64,000 bases of DNA from a gamma proteobacterium symbiont of Ctena orbiculata. GTDB lineage: Bacteria > Pseudomonadota > Gammaproteobacteria > Chromatiales > Chromatiaceae. The notes below the pieces were generated by a model. The model saw only the letters and a list, made by a program, of their open reading frames with translations, was not told where the DNA came from and did no database searches. This document shows positions 1-8,007 of the stretch, piece by piece. The DNA lies in assembly GCA_003058495.1 (NCBI GenBank), contig QBVC01000025.1, positions 62,001 to 126,000 on the forward strand, written 5' to 3'. A program made the position numbers and the translations under genes. The stretch's first letter is position 1. Each line of letters begins with the position of its first letter.

Positions 1-583
1 AGGCGGATGCCAGCAGCGAGGAGCAGACGGTGCGCGTCGGCGATCCCGCGTTGTGCTCGAACAGGCTGGAGCGCCAGCGCCTCGGGAGTATGGCCCAGGG
101 GAAGAAGAAACGGGCCAGGTCGAGCAGGTGGCGCACGTCGTAGTCGAAGCCGATATGTTTGATGGCATGGGCGACGACCTTGTGGGCATCCTCCGGTTCA
201 AGACCCGCGGGCCGACAGATGCGCAGATGGTCCTTGCGATACTTGGAGAGTGGGGCGATGATCGTGCCCTCGCCCAGCAGGGCCTCCACCATCAGCTGTT
301 CGCTGAGGTCCCCCTGGTAGGCCATGCGCACCCGCTGCTGCAGCTGCGGATCGCGGATGTCGTAGATGCGGCCGATATAGAGGGCGGAGTGGGTCCAGGT
401 GCTCTGGGTGATGGTCTTGATCACATTGCTGACCCGGCTGCGCCCCTCCACCAGCAGCACATCCGCGGGCCTGAGTTCGTAACTGAGACGATTGAAGTCG
501 CAAAGGGGGGAGGTGGAGGGCGGGCTCTCCTTGGTCAACCACTCCGCGATCCACTGCATGATCTTCTGCCCGATCTTTTTCAT
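1..583 (-). CDS. YiiX/YaeF-like permuted papain-fold amidase (partial, runs off the left edge)
   Basis: The frame opens with ATG at 583 and stays open to the window edge (194 codons), so the C-terminus is missing. About 50 residues in it reads RPADVLLVEG, then STWTHSALYIG, which matches the N-terminal His block of the permuted NlpC/P60-type C92 family (YiiX/YaeF). Near the edge VCSSLLASA fits the catalytic Cys block. Members of this family are cell-envelope thiol hydrolases of mostly unknown substrate. No lipobox or signal peptide is visible at this start. It lies downstream of hypD on the same strand but 356 bases away, so it is probably not part of the hyp operon. Family assignment is good; function is unknown. 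Confidence 0.75.
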   Translation of the reverse strand, partial: MKKIGQKIMQWIAEWLTKESPPSTSPLCDFNRLSYELRPADVLLVEGRSRVSNVIKTITQSTWTHSALYIGRIYDIRDPQLQQRVRMAYQGDLSEQLMVEALLGEGTIIAPLSKYRKDHLRICRPAGLEPEDAHKVVAHAIKHIGFDYDVRHLLDLARFFFPWAILPRRWRSSLFEHNAGSPTRTVCSSLLASA

Positions 584-939
584 ACTAAAACCTAGTAAAA
601 CAGTATGTATTATAGAGAGTATAGACCGTATTTTTCGTGGGTGAGTTTCAAGCCTCTTGTGAACGGCGCTCAGCGGGAGGGGATCGGCAGTTGTGCCGCA
701 ACGCTCATGGGACAGCAGTGAAACGACGGCGGAATCGCCAACGGCATTGCCGCTGCAGCATCGCCATAGGTATAGAAAGCAGTATATATTTCCAATGAAT
801 AACAGATAGTAAGATTAGTTATCTGATCTGTTTTATAACCTGAACAGGGGATTGCCGGTGCGGGTTCAGTCGACGGCCGCATCCGCTTCAAAGGGAGCCT
901 GCCGGGTCCTCCGGATCCGGGATCCTGGCCAGAAAAAAA
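584..939. other. Intergenic region between the YiiX-like gene and hypD
   Basis: This AT-richer gap of 356 bases holds no convincing gene. The short open frames lack a ribosome binding site and family resemblance. An imperfect inverted repeat (CAGATA at 803-808 and TATCTG at 820-825) is the only structure seen. The leader of the YiiX-like gene must lie at the left end of the gap. Confidence 0.5.
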
Positions 940-2040
940 TTACGCTTGTTTACGAACCCGAATACCGCCGCTCCACCAGATCCTGCAGGCGCCCTCGTCG
1001 GAGACCATGCAGGGCCCGATGGGTGTCCTCGGGGTGCAGGCCTCGCCATAGAGTCGGCACTGGTTGGGATATTTCCTTCCCAGCACCACCGCGGCGCAGT
1101 CACACCCGGGAGGCATCTCCCCACTGCGTCTGCGCCCGGGTGAGTCGTAGTCGGGAAAGCGCCTGCGTGCATCCCAGCGGGCATAGTCGCTGTTGAGGGC
1201 AAAACCGGAGTCGGGGATGACACCGATGCCGCGCCAGTTGGCGTCGACCACATCCATCGCCGTCGCCAGCTGGGCCTTGGCGCTTGGATTGCCGCCGGGC
1301 CTTACCAGCTCGGGATAGCAGTTATCGAGAAAGCGTCGATCGTCCAGGTATTGCCTGATTACGGAGTAGGTGGCGGCGAGCAGGCTTTCGGGGGTGAAGC
1401 CGGCGACAGCGGCGGGCAACCGGTGGCGCTCCACCACGAACGACCACTCCTCGGGCCCCATCACGGTGGCGACATGCCCGGGTGCGACCAGGGCGTTGAA
1501 GCCCGGTTTGTCGCCACTCAGCAGCATCGCGACGGCCGGCCAGGTGAGTCTGCCGGAGAGCAGGATGGAGAGGTTGTCGGGGATGCCTTCCACCAGCAGC
1601 GAGGCGACGGGGGCGGTGGTGGTTTCGAACCCGGCGGCAAAAAAGACCACCTCTCTTTCAGGGCTGGCCCTGGCGATCTGCAGGGCCTCCACCGGCGAGG
1701 CGATCGGTCGGATGTCGCCACCCGCGGCGTGGGCCTGGTCGAGGGAGCGGGGTTCTCCCTTGGGAACGTTCACCGGCACCCGCAGCATGTCGCCGAAGGC
1801 GACCAGGGTGATCGGTTCCCGCAGCGCCAGCTGCATCGCCTGATAGACATCCTCTTCGGGACAGACGCAGACAGGACAGCCGGGACCCGGTATCAACTCA
1901 ATCTGGGGCGGCAGGGCGCCCCGCAGCCCGGCCTGTGTGATGGAACGTTCATGGCCGCCGCAGACATTCATGATCTTGACCGGCTCCTGCAACGGCAGGT
2001 CGTTCAATTGCTGCAGCCAGGATTTTGCGCTTATTGACAT
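940..2040 (-). CDS. hypD: Hydrogenase maturation factor HypD
   Basis: HypD with HypC forms the scaffold on which the Fe(CN)2CO group of the NiFe active site is built, in the cytoplasm. The 366-residue length is normal. Cys27 sits in CGGHE, the family's Fe-binding motif; Cys55 and Cys58 lie in GPGCPVC, and GFETTTAP follows near residue 137. The C-terminal Cys cluster (CDC, NQC, EAC, GPC, GAC) can hold the 4Fe-4S centre. It is the last hyp gene of the leftward hypC-hypA-hypB-hypD set, but a 285-base gap with repeats separates it from hypB, so it may have its own promoter. hypE and hypF are absent from the window. Confidence 0.97.
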   Translation of the reverse strand: MSISAKSWLQQLNDLPLQEPVKIMNVCGGHERSITQAGLRGALPPQIELIPGPGCPVCVCPEEDVYQAMQLALREPITLVAFGDMLRVPVNVPKGEPRSLDQAHAAGGDIRPIASPVEALQIARASPEREVVFFAAGFETTTAPVASLLVEGIPDNLSILLSGRLTWPAVAMLLSGDKPGFNALVAPGHVATVMGPEEWSFVVERHRLPAAVAGFTPESLLAATYSVIRQYLDDRRFLDNCYPELVRPGGNPSAKAQLATAMDVVDANWRGIGVIPDSGFALNSDYARWDARRRFPDYDSPGRRRSGEMPPGCDCAAVVLGRKYPNQCRLYGEACTPRTPIGPCMVSDEGACRIWWSGGIRVRKQA

Positions 2041-2173
2041 AGGCTACACATGCATAACCGTAAATGGACGCGAATTTTTCAATTTCGGGCATGAAATTAT
2101 TGGCATTGATTTCATTCGTTTTCGCTATGTCACAACATCATAACTAATTCATCTTAGGAGGTTCTGATTCATT

Positions 2174-2242
2174 CGTCATTGCGGCGAAAGCCGGAATCTA
2201 TATGCTTGATTTTCCAGGATCCCGGCATACGCCGGGATGACG
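2174..2242. repeat. Interspersed palindromic repeat with CGTCAT/ATGACG ends
   Basis: Two arms (about 2174-2198 and 2218-2242) are imperfect inverted copies; each arm contains its own small CCGGC/GCCGG-type hairpin, and the outer ends are CGTCAT and ATGACG. This is the architecture of small intergenic palindromic repeats widespread in proteobacterial genomes. It sits in the hypB-hypD gap, where it could stabilise or process mRNA. The regulatory role is inference. Confidence 0.6.
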
Positions 2243-2270
2243 AAAAGCGAATTGATTGGAGGTTCCCTAA

Positions 2271-2320
2271 TCCATTTGCCTGTATTTTGCGGTGATTCGC
2301 GTCCATTTGCGGCCTGAATC
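2271..2320 (-). repeat. Dispersed repeat family A, copy 1
   Basis: Read leftward it contains gattcaggccgcaaatggac and then gcgaatcaccgc. The same core (GATTCAAGCCGCAAAT..., then CG-AATCACCG) recurs at 9813-9861 and 24853-24893, with a more diverged copy at 10124-10163. Always intergenic. Confidence 0.7.
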
Positions 2321-2325
2321 TTTTG

Positions 2326-3147
2326 CTAGCCTTCACCCGCGTGTAATTTAGCGCCTTCCGGCTGCAGCTTCGGCGTTCGTGTTTCACCCTGTGAGCGTCT
2401 CGCTTTCTGTAACTCGATCTGCTCCTCGAGCCAGTCGAGCCAGGTCTCGAAGCCTTCCCCCGACTTCGCCGAGGTCTGGGTGACAGGGACTTCGACGGCC
2501 AGTTGACGGACCGCCTGCTCGGCCCGTTCGGGACTGAATTCGTCCATCACCGCCAGCAGGTCCGATTTGGTGATCAGCACAAGATCGGCGGCGCGGAAGA
2601 TGACCGGGTATTTGCTCGGTTTGTCGTCCCCCTCGGTGACCGAGAGCAGGGTGATATTGAGATGCTGGCCCAGGTCGAAGCTGGCCGGGCAGACCAGGTT
2701 GCCCACATTTTCGATGAACAGGATATCCACCTGATCCAGATCCATCCGGTGCAGGGCATTGTGGATCATATGGGCGTCGAGGTGGCAGGCGGTGCCGGTG
2801 GTGATCTGTACCGCCTCCACCCCTTTTTCACGGATCCGTTCGGCGTCGTTCTCCGTCTCCAGGTCGCCTTCGACGACAGCGATTCTATAGCGTGCTTTGA
2901 GCCTGTCGATGGTGGTTTCCAGCAACCGGGTCTTGCCGCTCCCCGGCGAGGACATGAGATTGACGGCGAGCAGTTGGTGGCGGTCGAAGTGTTCCCGGTT
3001 GTGGGCAGCCTGGTGGTCGTTTTCACTGAGCAGGTTCTGGAGCACCTCCACCGCCACGCTGCCGTCCTCGCTATGGGCATGTTTACCACCCTCTTCAACC
3101 AGGTGTCTGTTGCCTTCGGTGATATTGCAGCCGCATGTATCGCACAT
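2326..3147 (-). CDS. hypB: Hydrogenase nickel incorporation GTPase HypB
   Basis: HypB is the GTPase that, with HypA, drives nickel insertion into the large subunit. The N-terminal Cys2, Cys5 and Cys7 (CDTCGC) form the high-affinity metal site. The P-loop SPGSGKT is at about 67-73, the GTPase-domain metal pair Cys121-His122 follows, and the base-recognition motif TKSD lies near 193. There is no long polyhistidine stretch, so nickel storage is unlikely. At 273 residues it is of ordinary length, with a charged 25-residue tail. hypA ends 19 bases upstream, consistent with one transcript. Confidence 0.97.
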   Translation of the reverse strand: MCDTCGCNITEGNRHLVEEGGKHAHSEDGSVAVEVLQNLLSENDHQAAHNREHFDRHQLLAVNLMSSPGSGKTRLLETTIDRLKARYRIAVVEGDLETENDAERIREKGVEAVQITTGTACHLDAHMIHNALHRMDLDQVDILFIENVGNLVCPASFDLGQHLNITLLSVTEGDDKPSKYPVIFRAADLVLITKSDLLAVMDEFSPERAEQAVRQLAVEVPVTQTSAKSGEGFETWLDWLEEQIELQKARRSQGETRTPKLQPEGAKLHAGEG

Positions 3148-3166
3148 CTGAAAACGCTCCTTACTG

Positions 3167-3514
3167 TTACTCTCTAATCAGCTCGACGCTGGCGAGCAGC
3201 AGCTCATCGCCGCTGATGAGCTGGGTACGGAAGTCACCGCATTCACAGCAGATCATGCGGTTGCTGGAGGCAGCGCACTCGGCGCCGCACTGGCGGCAGC
3301 GTATGCGTACCTGCTGCAGCTCGGTATCCAGTTCGGCCTCCGCGGCCACACTACCTGCGCGGGCGATGGTGAAGGCCTGTCGCAACAGCTCCGGCACCAC
3401 CCCCGAGAGGGGGCCGATGCGTACCACGATCCTCTCCACCCGGCTGGCCTGTTCCCGTTTCGCGATCGCCTCGACCTGCGCCAGCATTGCCTGGCAGACA
3501 GAGAGTTCATGCAT
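3167..3514 (-). CDS. hypA: Hydrogenase nickel chaperone HypA
   Basis: A small (115-residue) nickel metallochaperone. It begins MHE, in which His2 is the nickel ligand of the family. The structural zinc site is visible as Cys73-x2-Cys76 and Cys89/90-x-Cys92. It overlaps hypC by 8 bases, so the two are translationally coupled. It works with HypB on the precursor of the HynL subunit encoded further right. Confidence 0.97.
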   Translation of the reverse strand: MHELSVCQAMLAQVEAIAKREQASRVERIVVRIGPLSGVVPELLRQAFTIARAGSVAAEAELDTELQQVRIRCRQCGAECAASSNRMICCECGDFRTQLISGDELLLASVELIRE

Positions 3515-3749
3515 CGGGCGGTGAATCCATCTTCGCCAGCATCTCGTCGTAGATCTCCCAGGCCGAGCGCGCCTCCTGCGGCGTCACCTTCTGTATCGCG
3601 TAGCCCACATGCACGACCACGAAGTCGTCCGGCTTCAGCACTTCGTGCTGCAGCATGAAGAGACTGACTTCCCGCCGGACGCCTTTTGCTTCACACTGTG
3701 CGGTAAAGCCGTCGATGCGCTTGATCTGCATGGGTATGCCTAGGCACAT
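3507..3749 (-). CDS. hypC: Hydrogenase assembly chaperone HypC
   Basis: An 80-residue chaperone of the HypC/HupF family starting MCLGIP; Cys2 binds the iron of the nascent cofactor and the large-subunit precursor. It is first in the leftward hypC-hypA-hypB set and divergent from the protease gene at 3869, so the 119-base gap between them must carry both promoters. No second hypC-like gene is seen. Confidence 0.97.
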   Translation of the reverse strand: MCLGIPMQIKRIDGFTAQCEAKGVRREVSLFMLQHEVLKPDDFVVVHVGYAIQKVTPQEARSAWEIYDEMLAKMDSPPDA

Positions 3750-3868
3750 GGTATAACCTTTCGCTCCGGATCTGTTGTCATGGCATCAAAGAGGTCGCCA
3801 ACCATCCTCTTCAAATATAATAGAATCTGCTCGAAGATACCTGGTTCATTCTCGCAAGGAGAAGGTTT

Positions 3869-4351
3869 TTGTCAATCGAATCCGTGTTGGTTCTGGGAAT
3901 AGGAAATACCCTGTTGAGCGACGAGGGTATAGGGGTGCATCTGGTGAATCGACTGCAGCAACGGCTGGGTGCGGTTCCGGGGATAGTGTTTCTCGATGGC
4001 GGTACGCTCAGCTTCACCCTCGCGGAGCCGATTGCCAGAGCGGATGGATTGATCGTCGCGGATGCGGCCCGCATGGGAGAGCGCCCGGGCACCCTGCGGC
4101 TCTTCCATGATCAGGCGATGGACCGCTATCTGCAGGGCAATCGCGCCAGCGTCCATGAGGTGAGCCTGGGTGATCTCCTCGATATCGCCCGGCTCTCGGA
4201 CACCCTGCCGAGACAGCGCTGTCTGGTCGGTATCGAACCCGACAATCTCGATTGGGGAGAGGCGTTGAGCGAAGCCGTCGAACCTGCGGTGGAGAAGGGC
4301 ATCGCCGAGATTATCTCCCTCTTGAAGTCATGGGGTCTGCTGCCTCACTGA
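3869..4351 (+). CDS. NiFe-hydrogenase maturation endopeptidase (HyaD/HupD/HoxM family)
   Basis: This protease cuts the C-terminal tail from the nickel-loaded large subunit. It starts VLVLGIGNTLLSDEGIG, the family's N-terminal block with its acidic nickel ligand, and has LDGG, VADAARMG and HEVSLGDLL blocks; the His of HEV is a likely nickel ligand. At 160 residues it is complete. The start is TTG at 3869, chosen because AAGGAGAAGG lies just upstream and no ATG fits. Its likely substrate is HynL, which carries a 15-residue tail after DPCxxCxxH. Confidence 0.93.
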   Translation: MSIESVLVLGIGNTLLSDEGIGVHLVNRLQQRLGAVPGIVFLDGGTLSFTLAEPIARADGLIVADAARMGERPGTLRLFHDQAMDRYLQGNRASVHEVSLGDLLDIARLSDTLPRQRCLVGIEPDNLDWGEALSEAVEPAVEKGIAEIISLLKSWGLLPH

Positions 4352-4368
4352 CCCGGCCGAGGCTTTTT
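4342..4368 (+). terminator. Weak intrinsic terminator after the protease gene
   Basis: A 5-bp stem GCCTC/GAGGC with a 12-base loop is followed by five T residues. It overlaps the stop codon region of the protease gene. The stem is short, so termination may be partial. Confidence 0.35.
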
Positions 4369-4480
4369 AGAAACAAGTTGCCTGAGATCAGTTTTTCGGT
4401 CACCAATCATGATCCAGATCAGCTAATGTATCAGTATTTAGTGATATTCTTTATATGAATAAGAGAGTATCAATACGACC

Positions 4481-4912
4481 ATGCAGAAACTGCAAGATAT
4501 CGCTGTCCGGGTTGAGGCAAAGGAGAGCTCTGAATCAACCGTCGATCACGCAAACGCAAAACCAGTGATGCACGAAGTGCTTCACGCATTGAAACGGCTC
4601 AAGGAGCGAGGCGAGGTGACCACGATCGACCTGAAATCGATGCCATTCGGCCCGGGTGACGAAGAGGCGCTATTGAGTTACCTTGGCTGCGGCGAGGTCA
4701 CCATCGAGCTGCAATCCCTGGGTAAAAGCAGGATCTGCGAAACCTTCTATCCCGGCGTCTGGCTCGTCGATCACTACAATGCCACAGGTGATCGCATCGC
4801 CCTATCCATTGAAATTAACCGAGTTCCGGAGATCGTCCGGTCACAAACCGAAGATATCTCGCACGCGATTACCAGGCTCGAACAGCAGCTAAACCCAGAT
4901 AGTACCGCATGA
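4481..4912 (+). CDS. HupH/HyaF-type hydrogenase expression protein, C-terminal domain only
   Basis: 143 residues. The block YLGCGEVTIEL, then ETFYPGVWLVD and ALSIEINRVPEIV, resembles the C-terminal domain of HupH/HyaF proteins, which help make or assemble the small subunit FeS clusters in HupSL-type enzymes. The usual proteins are nearly twice as long, so this is a one-domain version. It ends 25 bases before hynS and most likely shares its transcript. Family call is fairly secure; the precise role is inferred from context. Confidence 0.8.
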   Translation: MQKLQDIAVRVEAKESSESTVDHANAKPVMHEVLHALKRLKERGEVTTIDLKSMPFGPGDEEALLSYLGCGEVTIELQSLGKSRICETFYPGVWLVDHYNATGDRIALSIEINRVPEIVRSQTEDISHAITRLEQQLNPDSTA

Positions 4913-4936
4913 CAGTCCGATGCGGGAGGAGTAGTG

Positions 4937-6043
4937 ATGGCTGAAGAACTCAATCCCATGGCTAAAACACTCGGGGAGAGCCTGCGCCAAAGCGGCGTCT
5001 CGAGGCGGGGCTTCCTCAAATTCTGCAGCGCCACCGCATCGATGATGGCACTGCCGCCGACGATGGTCTCCGCGGTGGCCGACTCCCTGGAGAAGGCGAA
5101 GCGGCCCTCGGTCATCTGGCTCTCGTTTCAGGAGTGTACCGGCTGCACCGAATCCCTGACCCGCAGCCACTCGCCGACCGTCGAGAACCTGATATTCGAC
5201 TATGTCTCCCTCGATTATCACCATACCCTGCAGGTCGCCTCCGGGAACGCCGCGGAGGCGGCGCGTGAAGCGGCGATGCACGACAACGAGGGTAACTACC
5301 TGGTCGTGGTCGACGGCTCCATCCCGCTGGGTAATCCGGGTTTTTCCACCATCGCCGGCATCAGCAACCTGCAGATGCTTGAAGAGACGGTCGCCGGCGC
5401 CGCCGCCGTGGTCGCGGTGGGAAGCTGCGCCGCGTTCGGCGGACTGCCCCATGCCAAGCCCAATCCCACCGGTGCGGTCTCGGTCTCGGAGATCGTCAAG
5501 GACAAACCGGTTGTCAATGTCTCCGGTTGTCCGCCCATCCCCACCGTGATCACCGGCGTGCTTGCCCACTTTCTCACCTTCGGCTCCCTGCCCGAGCTGG
5601 ATAGCCTGGGCAGGCCCATGGTCTTCTTCGGCAAGAGTATCCACGACCGCTGCTACCGCCGGCCCTTCTATGACAAGGGCCTGTTCGCCGAGACCTTCGA
5701 TGACGAGGGTGCGCGCAAGGGCTGGTGTCTGTTCCGTCTCGGCTGCAAGGGTCCGATGACCTACAACGCCTGCGCCACCACCAAGTGGAATCAGGGTGCA
5801 AGCTGGCCGGTGGAGGCGGGACACGGCTGCCTCGGCTGCTCCGAACCCGATTTCTGGGATACCGGCGGTTTCTACAACGCGCTCTCGATTCCAGACAGCG
5901 ACGTCATCCGCAATGCGGCCTATGTCGCGGGTGCCGGTGTGGCCCTTGGCGCGGCTGCCGGCGCACTCAATCGGAGGAAGCAGTCGAAGGCCGCTTCCGA
6001 GCATGAAACCGTAACCATCGATGACTTGGATAAGAGATCATGA
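4937..6043 (+). CDS. hynS: NiFe hydrogenase small subunit, Isp-type (HynS)
   Basis: Carries the three FeS clusters that wire the NiFe site of HynL to the membrane partner. A Tat signal SRRGFLKF lies at residues 22-29, followed by a hydrophobic stretch. Cys residues for the proximal cluster are in ECTGC, GSCAAFGG and SGCPP; the medial and distal clusters use RCY, GWC, LGCKG, NAC and HGCLGC. The C-terminus has a transmembrane anchor (about 320-345) and a basic RRKQ stop. I chose ATG 4937 over the adjacent GTG 4934 because GGAGGA at 4925-4930 is then well spaced. Gene order hynS-isp1-isp2-hynL matches the Thiocapsa-type stable hydrogenase. Confidence 0.95.
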   Translation: MAEELNPMAKTLGESLRQSGVSRRGFLKFCSATASMMALPPTMVSAVADSLEKAKRPSVIWLSFQECTGCTESLTRSHSPTVENLIFDYVSLDYHHTLQVASGNAAEAAREAAMHDNEGNYLVVVDGSIPLGNPGFSTIAGISNLQMLEETVAGAAAVVAVGSCAAFGGLPHAKPNPTGAVSVSEIVKDKPVVNVSGCPPIPTVITGVLAHFLTFGSLPELDSLGRPMVFFGKSIHDRCYRRPFYDKGLFAETFDDEGARKGWCLFRLGCKGPMTYNACATTKWNQGASWPVEAGHGCLGCSEPDFWDTGGFYNALSIPDSDVIRNAAYVAGAGVALGAAAGALNRRKQSKAASEHETVTIDDLDKRS

Positions 6044-6702
6044 GCACACCAGTTGACTTTCTTCTATGGGTAAGAGGGCCGGGTTTTGACATCGCGCTGG
6101 TTGTCTTTCTGATCGGCGTGGTGATCCGCCTGCTCGAGGTATTGATCCTGGGTCGCAAACCCGATTTCGCCGAGCCCAGGGGCGCGGAGCTCGGGGCGGG
6201 GCTGCGTACCCTGGTCACCCGGACCCTGCCGGAACAGGGCTCCTTCAGGCGATCGCCTTTCACCGTCGTGGGCGGTTATATCTGGCATATCGGGTTCTTT
6301 ATCAGCCTGTTTCTCTTCATTCCCCATATCGAATTGATCAATGCCACCATCGGTCTAAGCTGGCCGGGGATCGCCAGCAACCTGGTCGATGCGGTGGCCG
6401 CGGTGACCATCGTCACCCTGGTGGCGATGCTCTTCAGTCGCATGAGCCACCCGGTGAAGCGCTATCTCAGCGGCCCGGAGGACTATCTGACCTGGGTGGT
6501 GACGATCCTGCCGATGATAACGGGCTACCTGGCCTACCATCGGATGATCGATCCCTATCCGCTGGCGCTGGGACTGCACATTCTCAGCGTTGAAATCCTG
6601 ATGGTGGTGTTCCCCTTCACCAAGCTGATGCACGCCTTCACCTTCTTTATCGCCCGTTGGTACAACGGCGCCATGGCAGGTCGCAGAGGAGTTCAGTCAT
6701 GA
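6040..6702 (+). CDS. isp1: Isp1, cytochrome b-type membrane subunit of the hydrogenase
   Basis: 220 residues with about five transmembrane helices, resembling the NarI/DsrM cytochrome b group. Helical His residues (for example GGYIWHIGF, LGLHILSVE and LMHAFTFF) can bind heme. It overlaps hynS by ATGA and isp2 by ATGA, so the three are coupled. It is thought to pass electrons between the periplasmic hydrogenase and Isp2 or the quinone pool; the direction cannot be read from the sequence. Confidence 0.9.
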   Translation: MSTPVDFLLWVRGPGFDIALVVFLIGVVIRLLEVLILGRKPDFAEPRGAELGAGLRTLVTRTLPEQGSFRRSPFTVVGGYIWHIGFFISLFLFIPHIELINATIGLSWPGIASNLVDAVAAVTIVTLVAMLFSRMSHPVKRYLSGPEDYLTWVVTILPMITGYLAYHRMIDPYPLALGLHILSVEILMVVFPFTKLMHAFTFFIARWYNGAMAGRRGVQS

Positions 6703-7970
6703 GCGAAGCAACCCTAGAACGAGGCATGAACGCCTTTCGCGAGCAGATGAATGCACCGATCGCCTCTTTTTTCTCCAGTTGCGTGAATTGCGGTATGTGT
6801 GCCGAGGCCTGTCTCTTCTACACCGAGACCGGCGATCCGAAATATACACCGATCAACAAACTGGAACCCCTGCGCCGGGTATGGGAGCAGGAGTATACCC
6901 TGTGGGGAAGGGTGAAATCGATGCTCGGCCTGAGTCAACCGGTGACCGACGAACTGCTCGAGGAGTGGGAGTCGCTGATCTACGACGGCTGCACCCTCTG
7001 CGGACGCTGTTCCATGGTCTGCCCGGTGGGCAACGATATCAGTTATATGATCCGCCATGCCAGGGAGGGGTTCGTTGCCGCAGGCTATTCGCCCGAGGGG
7101 ATGAAGGGAGCGAGCCGCAGGGCCGTGACCATCGGCAGTCCGATGGGGGTCAAATACCCTGCCTTGGCGGCACAGATCAAACATGTGGAGGCCGATAGCG
7201 GGCTCTCGATTCCTGTGGATGTGGAGGGGGTCGACTACATGGCGCTGCTGTCGTCCATGGAGATCATGAACTTTCCCGAATACCTCGAGGCCCTGGCCCG
7301 CATCTTCAAGCAGGCGGGTGTGACCTGGACCGTCAGCTCGGAGGCCTTCGAGGCGACAAACGCGGGCATTCAGATCGGTTCTTCAGACATCGCCCGCGAG
7401 CTCGTCAACAGGGTCGTTGTCGCCGCGGAAAAACTGAAGGTCAAATATGTCATCAGTCCCGAGTGCGGACATGCCTATACAGCGATCCGCTGGGAGGGAC
7501 CGAATCTCATTGGCCGGCCCTACAAATTCAAGGTGGTGCATATCCTGGAGCTGCTGGACGAACTGCGCGCCAGCGGACGTTTGAAGACGGAGGGCATGGA
7601 TGAAACGCGGCTGACCTTCCACGATCCCTGTCAGATCGTGCGCAAGGGCGGCGTACTGGAGCCGCCGCGCAATCTTCTCAAAATGGTCGCCAGCGAGTTT
7701 GTCGATATGCATGATGCCCGGGAGATGAACTGGTGCTGCGGCGGTGGTGGCGGGGTGAGCGCCAACGAGCGGGCGGAAGAGCTGCGTCTCAAGGTCTTTA
7801 AACGCAAGAAGACACAACTCGACGAACTCGACGTGGAGACCCTGGTCACCGCCTGCGCCAACTGCCGGCTGGTGATGGAGGAGGGACTCGAAGAGTACCG
7901 CATGGAGATACCCGTTGTGGGATTGACCGAGATGCTGGCCGAGCATCTGGTGGAAGAGAAGAGCGAGTAA
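6699..7970 (+). CDS. isp2: Isp2, heterodisulfide reductase-like FeS protein
   Basis: 423 residues from ATG 6699, which overlaps the isp1 stop and has GCAGAGGAG upstream; an earlier in-frame start inside isp1 is less likely. Two 4Fe-4S ferredoxin motifs are visible, CVNCGMCAEAC and CTLCGRCSMVC. Two CCG domains follow, with HDPCQ, WCCGGGGG and CANC blocks, as in HdrD and DsrK. It should sit on the cytoplasmic face bound to Isp1 and exchange electrons with a thiol/disulfide or other partner. In sulfur oxidisers this type links hydrogen and sulfur metabolism; the link here is inference. Confidence 0.92.
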   Translation: MSEATLERGMNAFREQMNAPIASFFSSCVNCGMCAEACLFYTETGDPKYTPINKLEPLRRVWEQEYTLWGRVKSMLGLSQPVTDELLEEWESLIYDGCTLCGRCSMVCPVGNDISYMIRHAREGFVAAGYSPEGMKGASRRAVTIGSPMGVKYPALAAQIKHVEADSGLSIPVDVEGVDYMALLSSMEIMNFPEYLEALARIFKQAGVTWTVSSEAFEATNAGIQIGSSDIARELVNRVVVAAEKLKVKYVISPECGHAYTAIRWEGPNLIGRPYKFKVVHILELLDELRASGRLKTEGMDETRLTFHDPCQIVRKGGVLEPPRNLLKMVASEFVDMHDAREMNWCCGGGGGVSANERAEELRLKVFKRKKTQLDELDVETLVTACANCRLVMEEGLEEYRMEIPVVGLTEMLAEHLVEEKSE

Positions 7971-8007
7971 CCGCACGGCTGAGTTGTAGCGATAGGAGAC
8001 GAGAGAT

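Noticed and set aside
670..891. 73-codon frame between the YiiX-like gene and hypD
   Set aside because: No binding site, atypical composition and no resemblance to known proteins.
4889..6004. 371-codon open frame antisense to hynS
   Set aside because: hynS has full FeS and Tat motifs; the antisense product has none.
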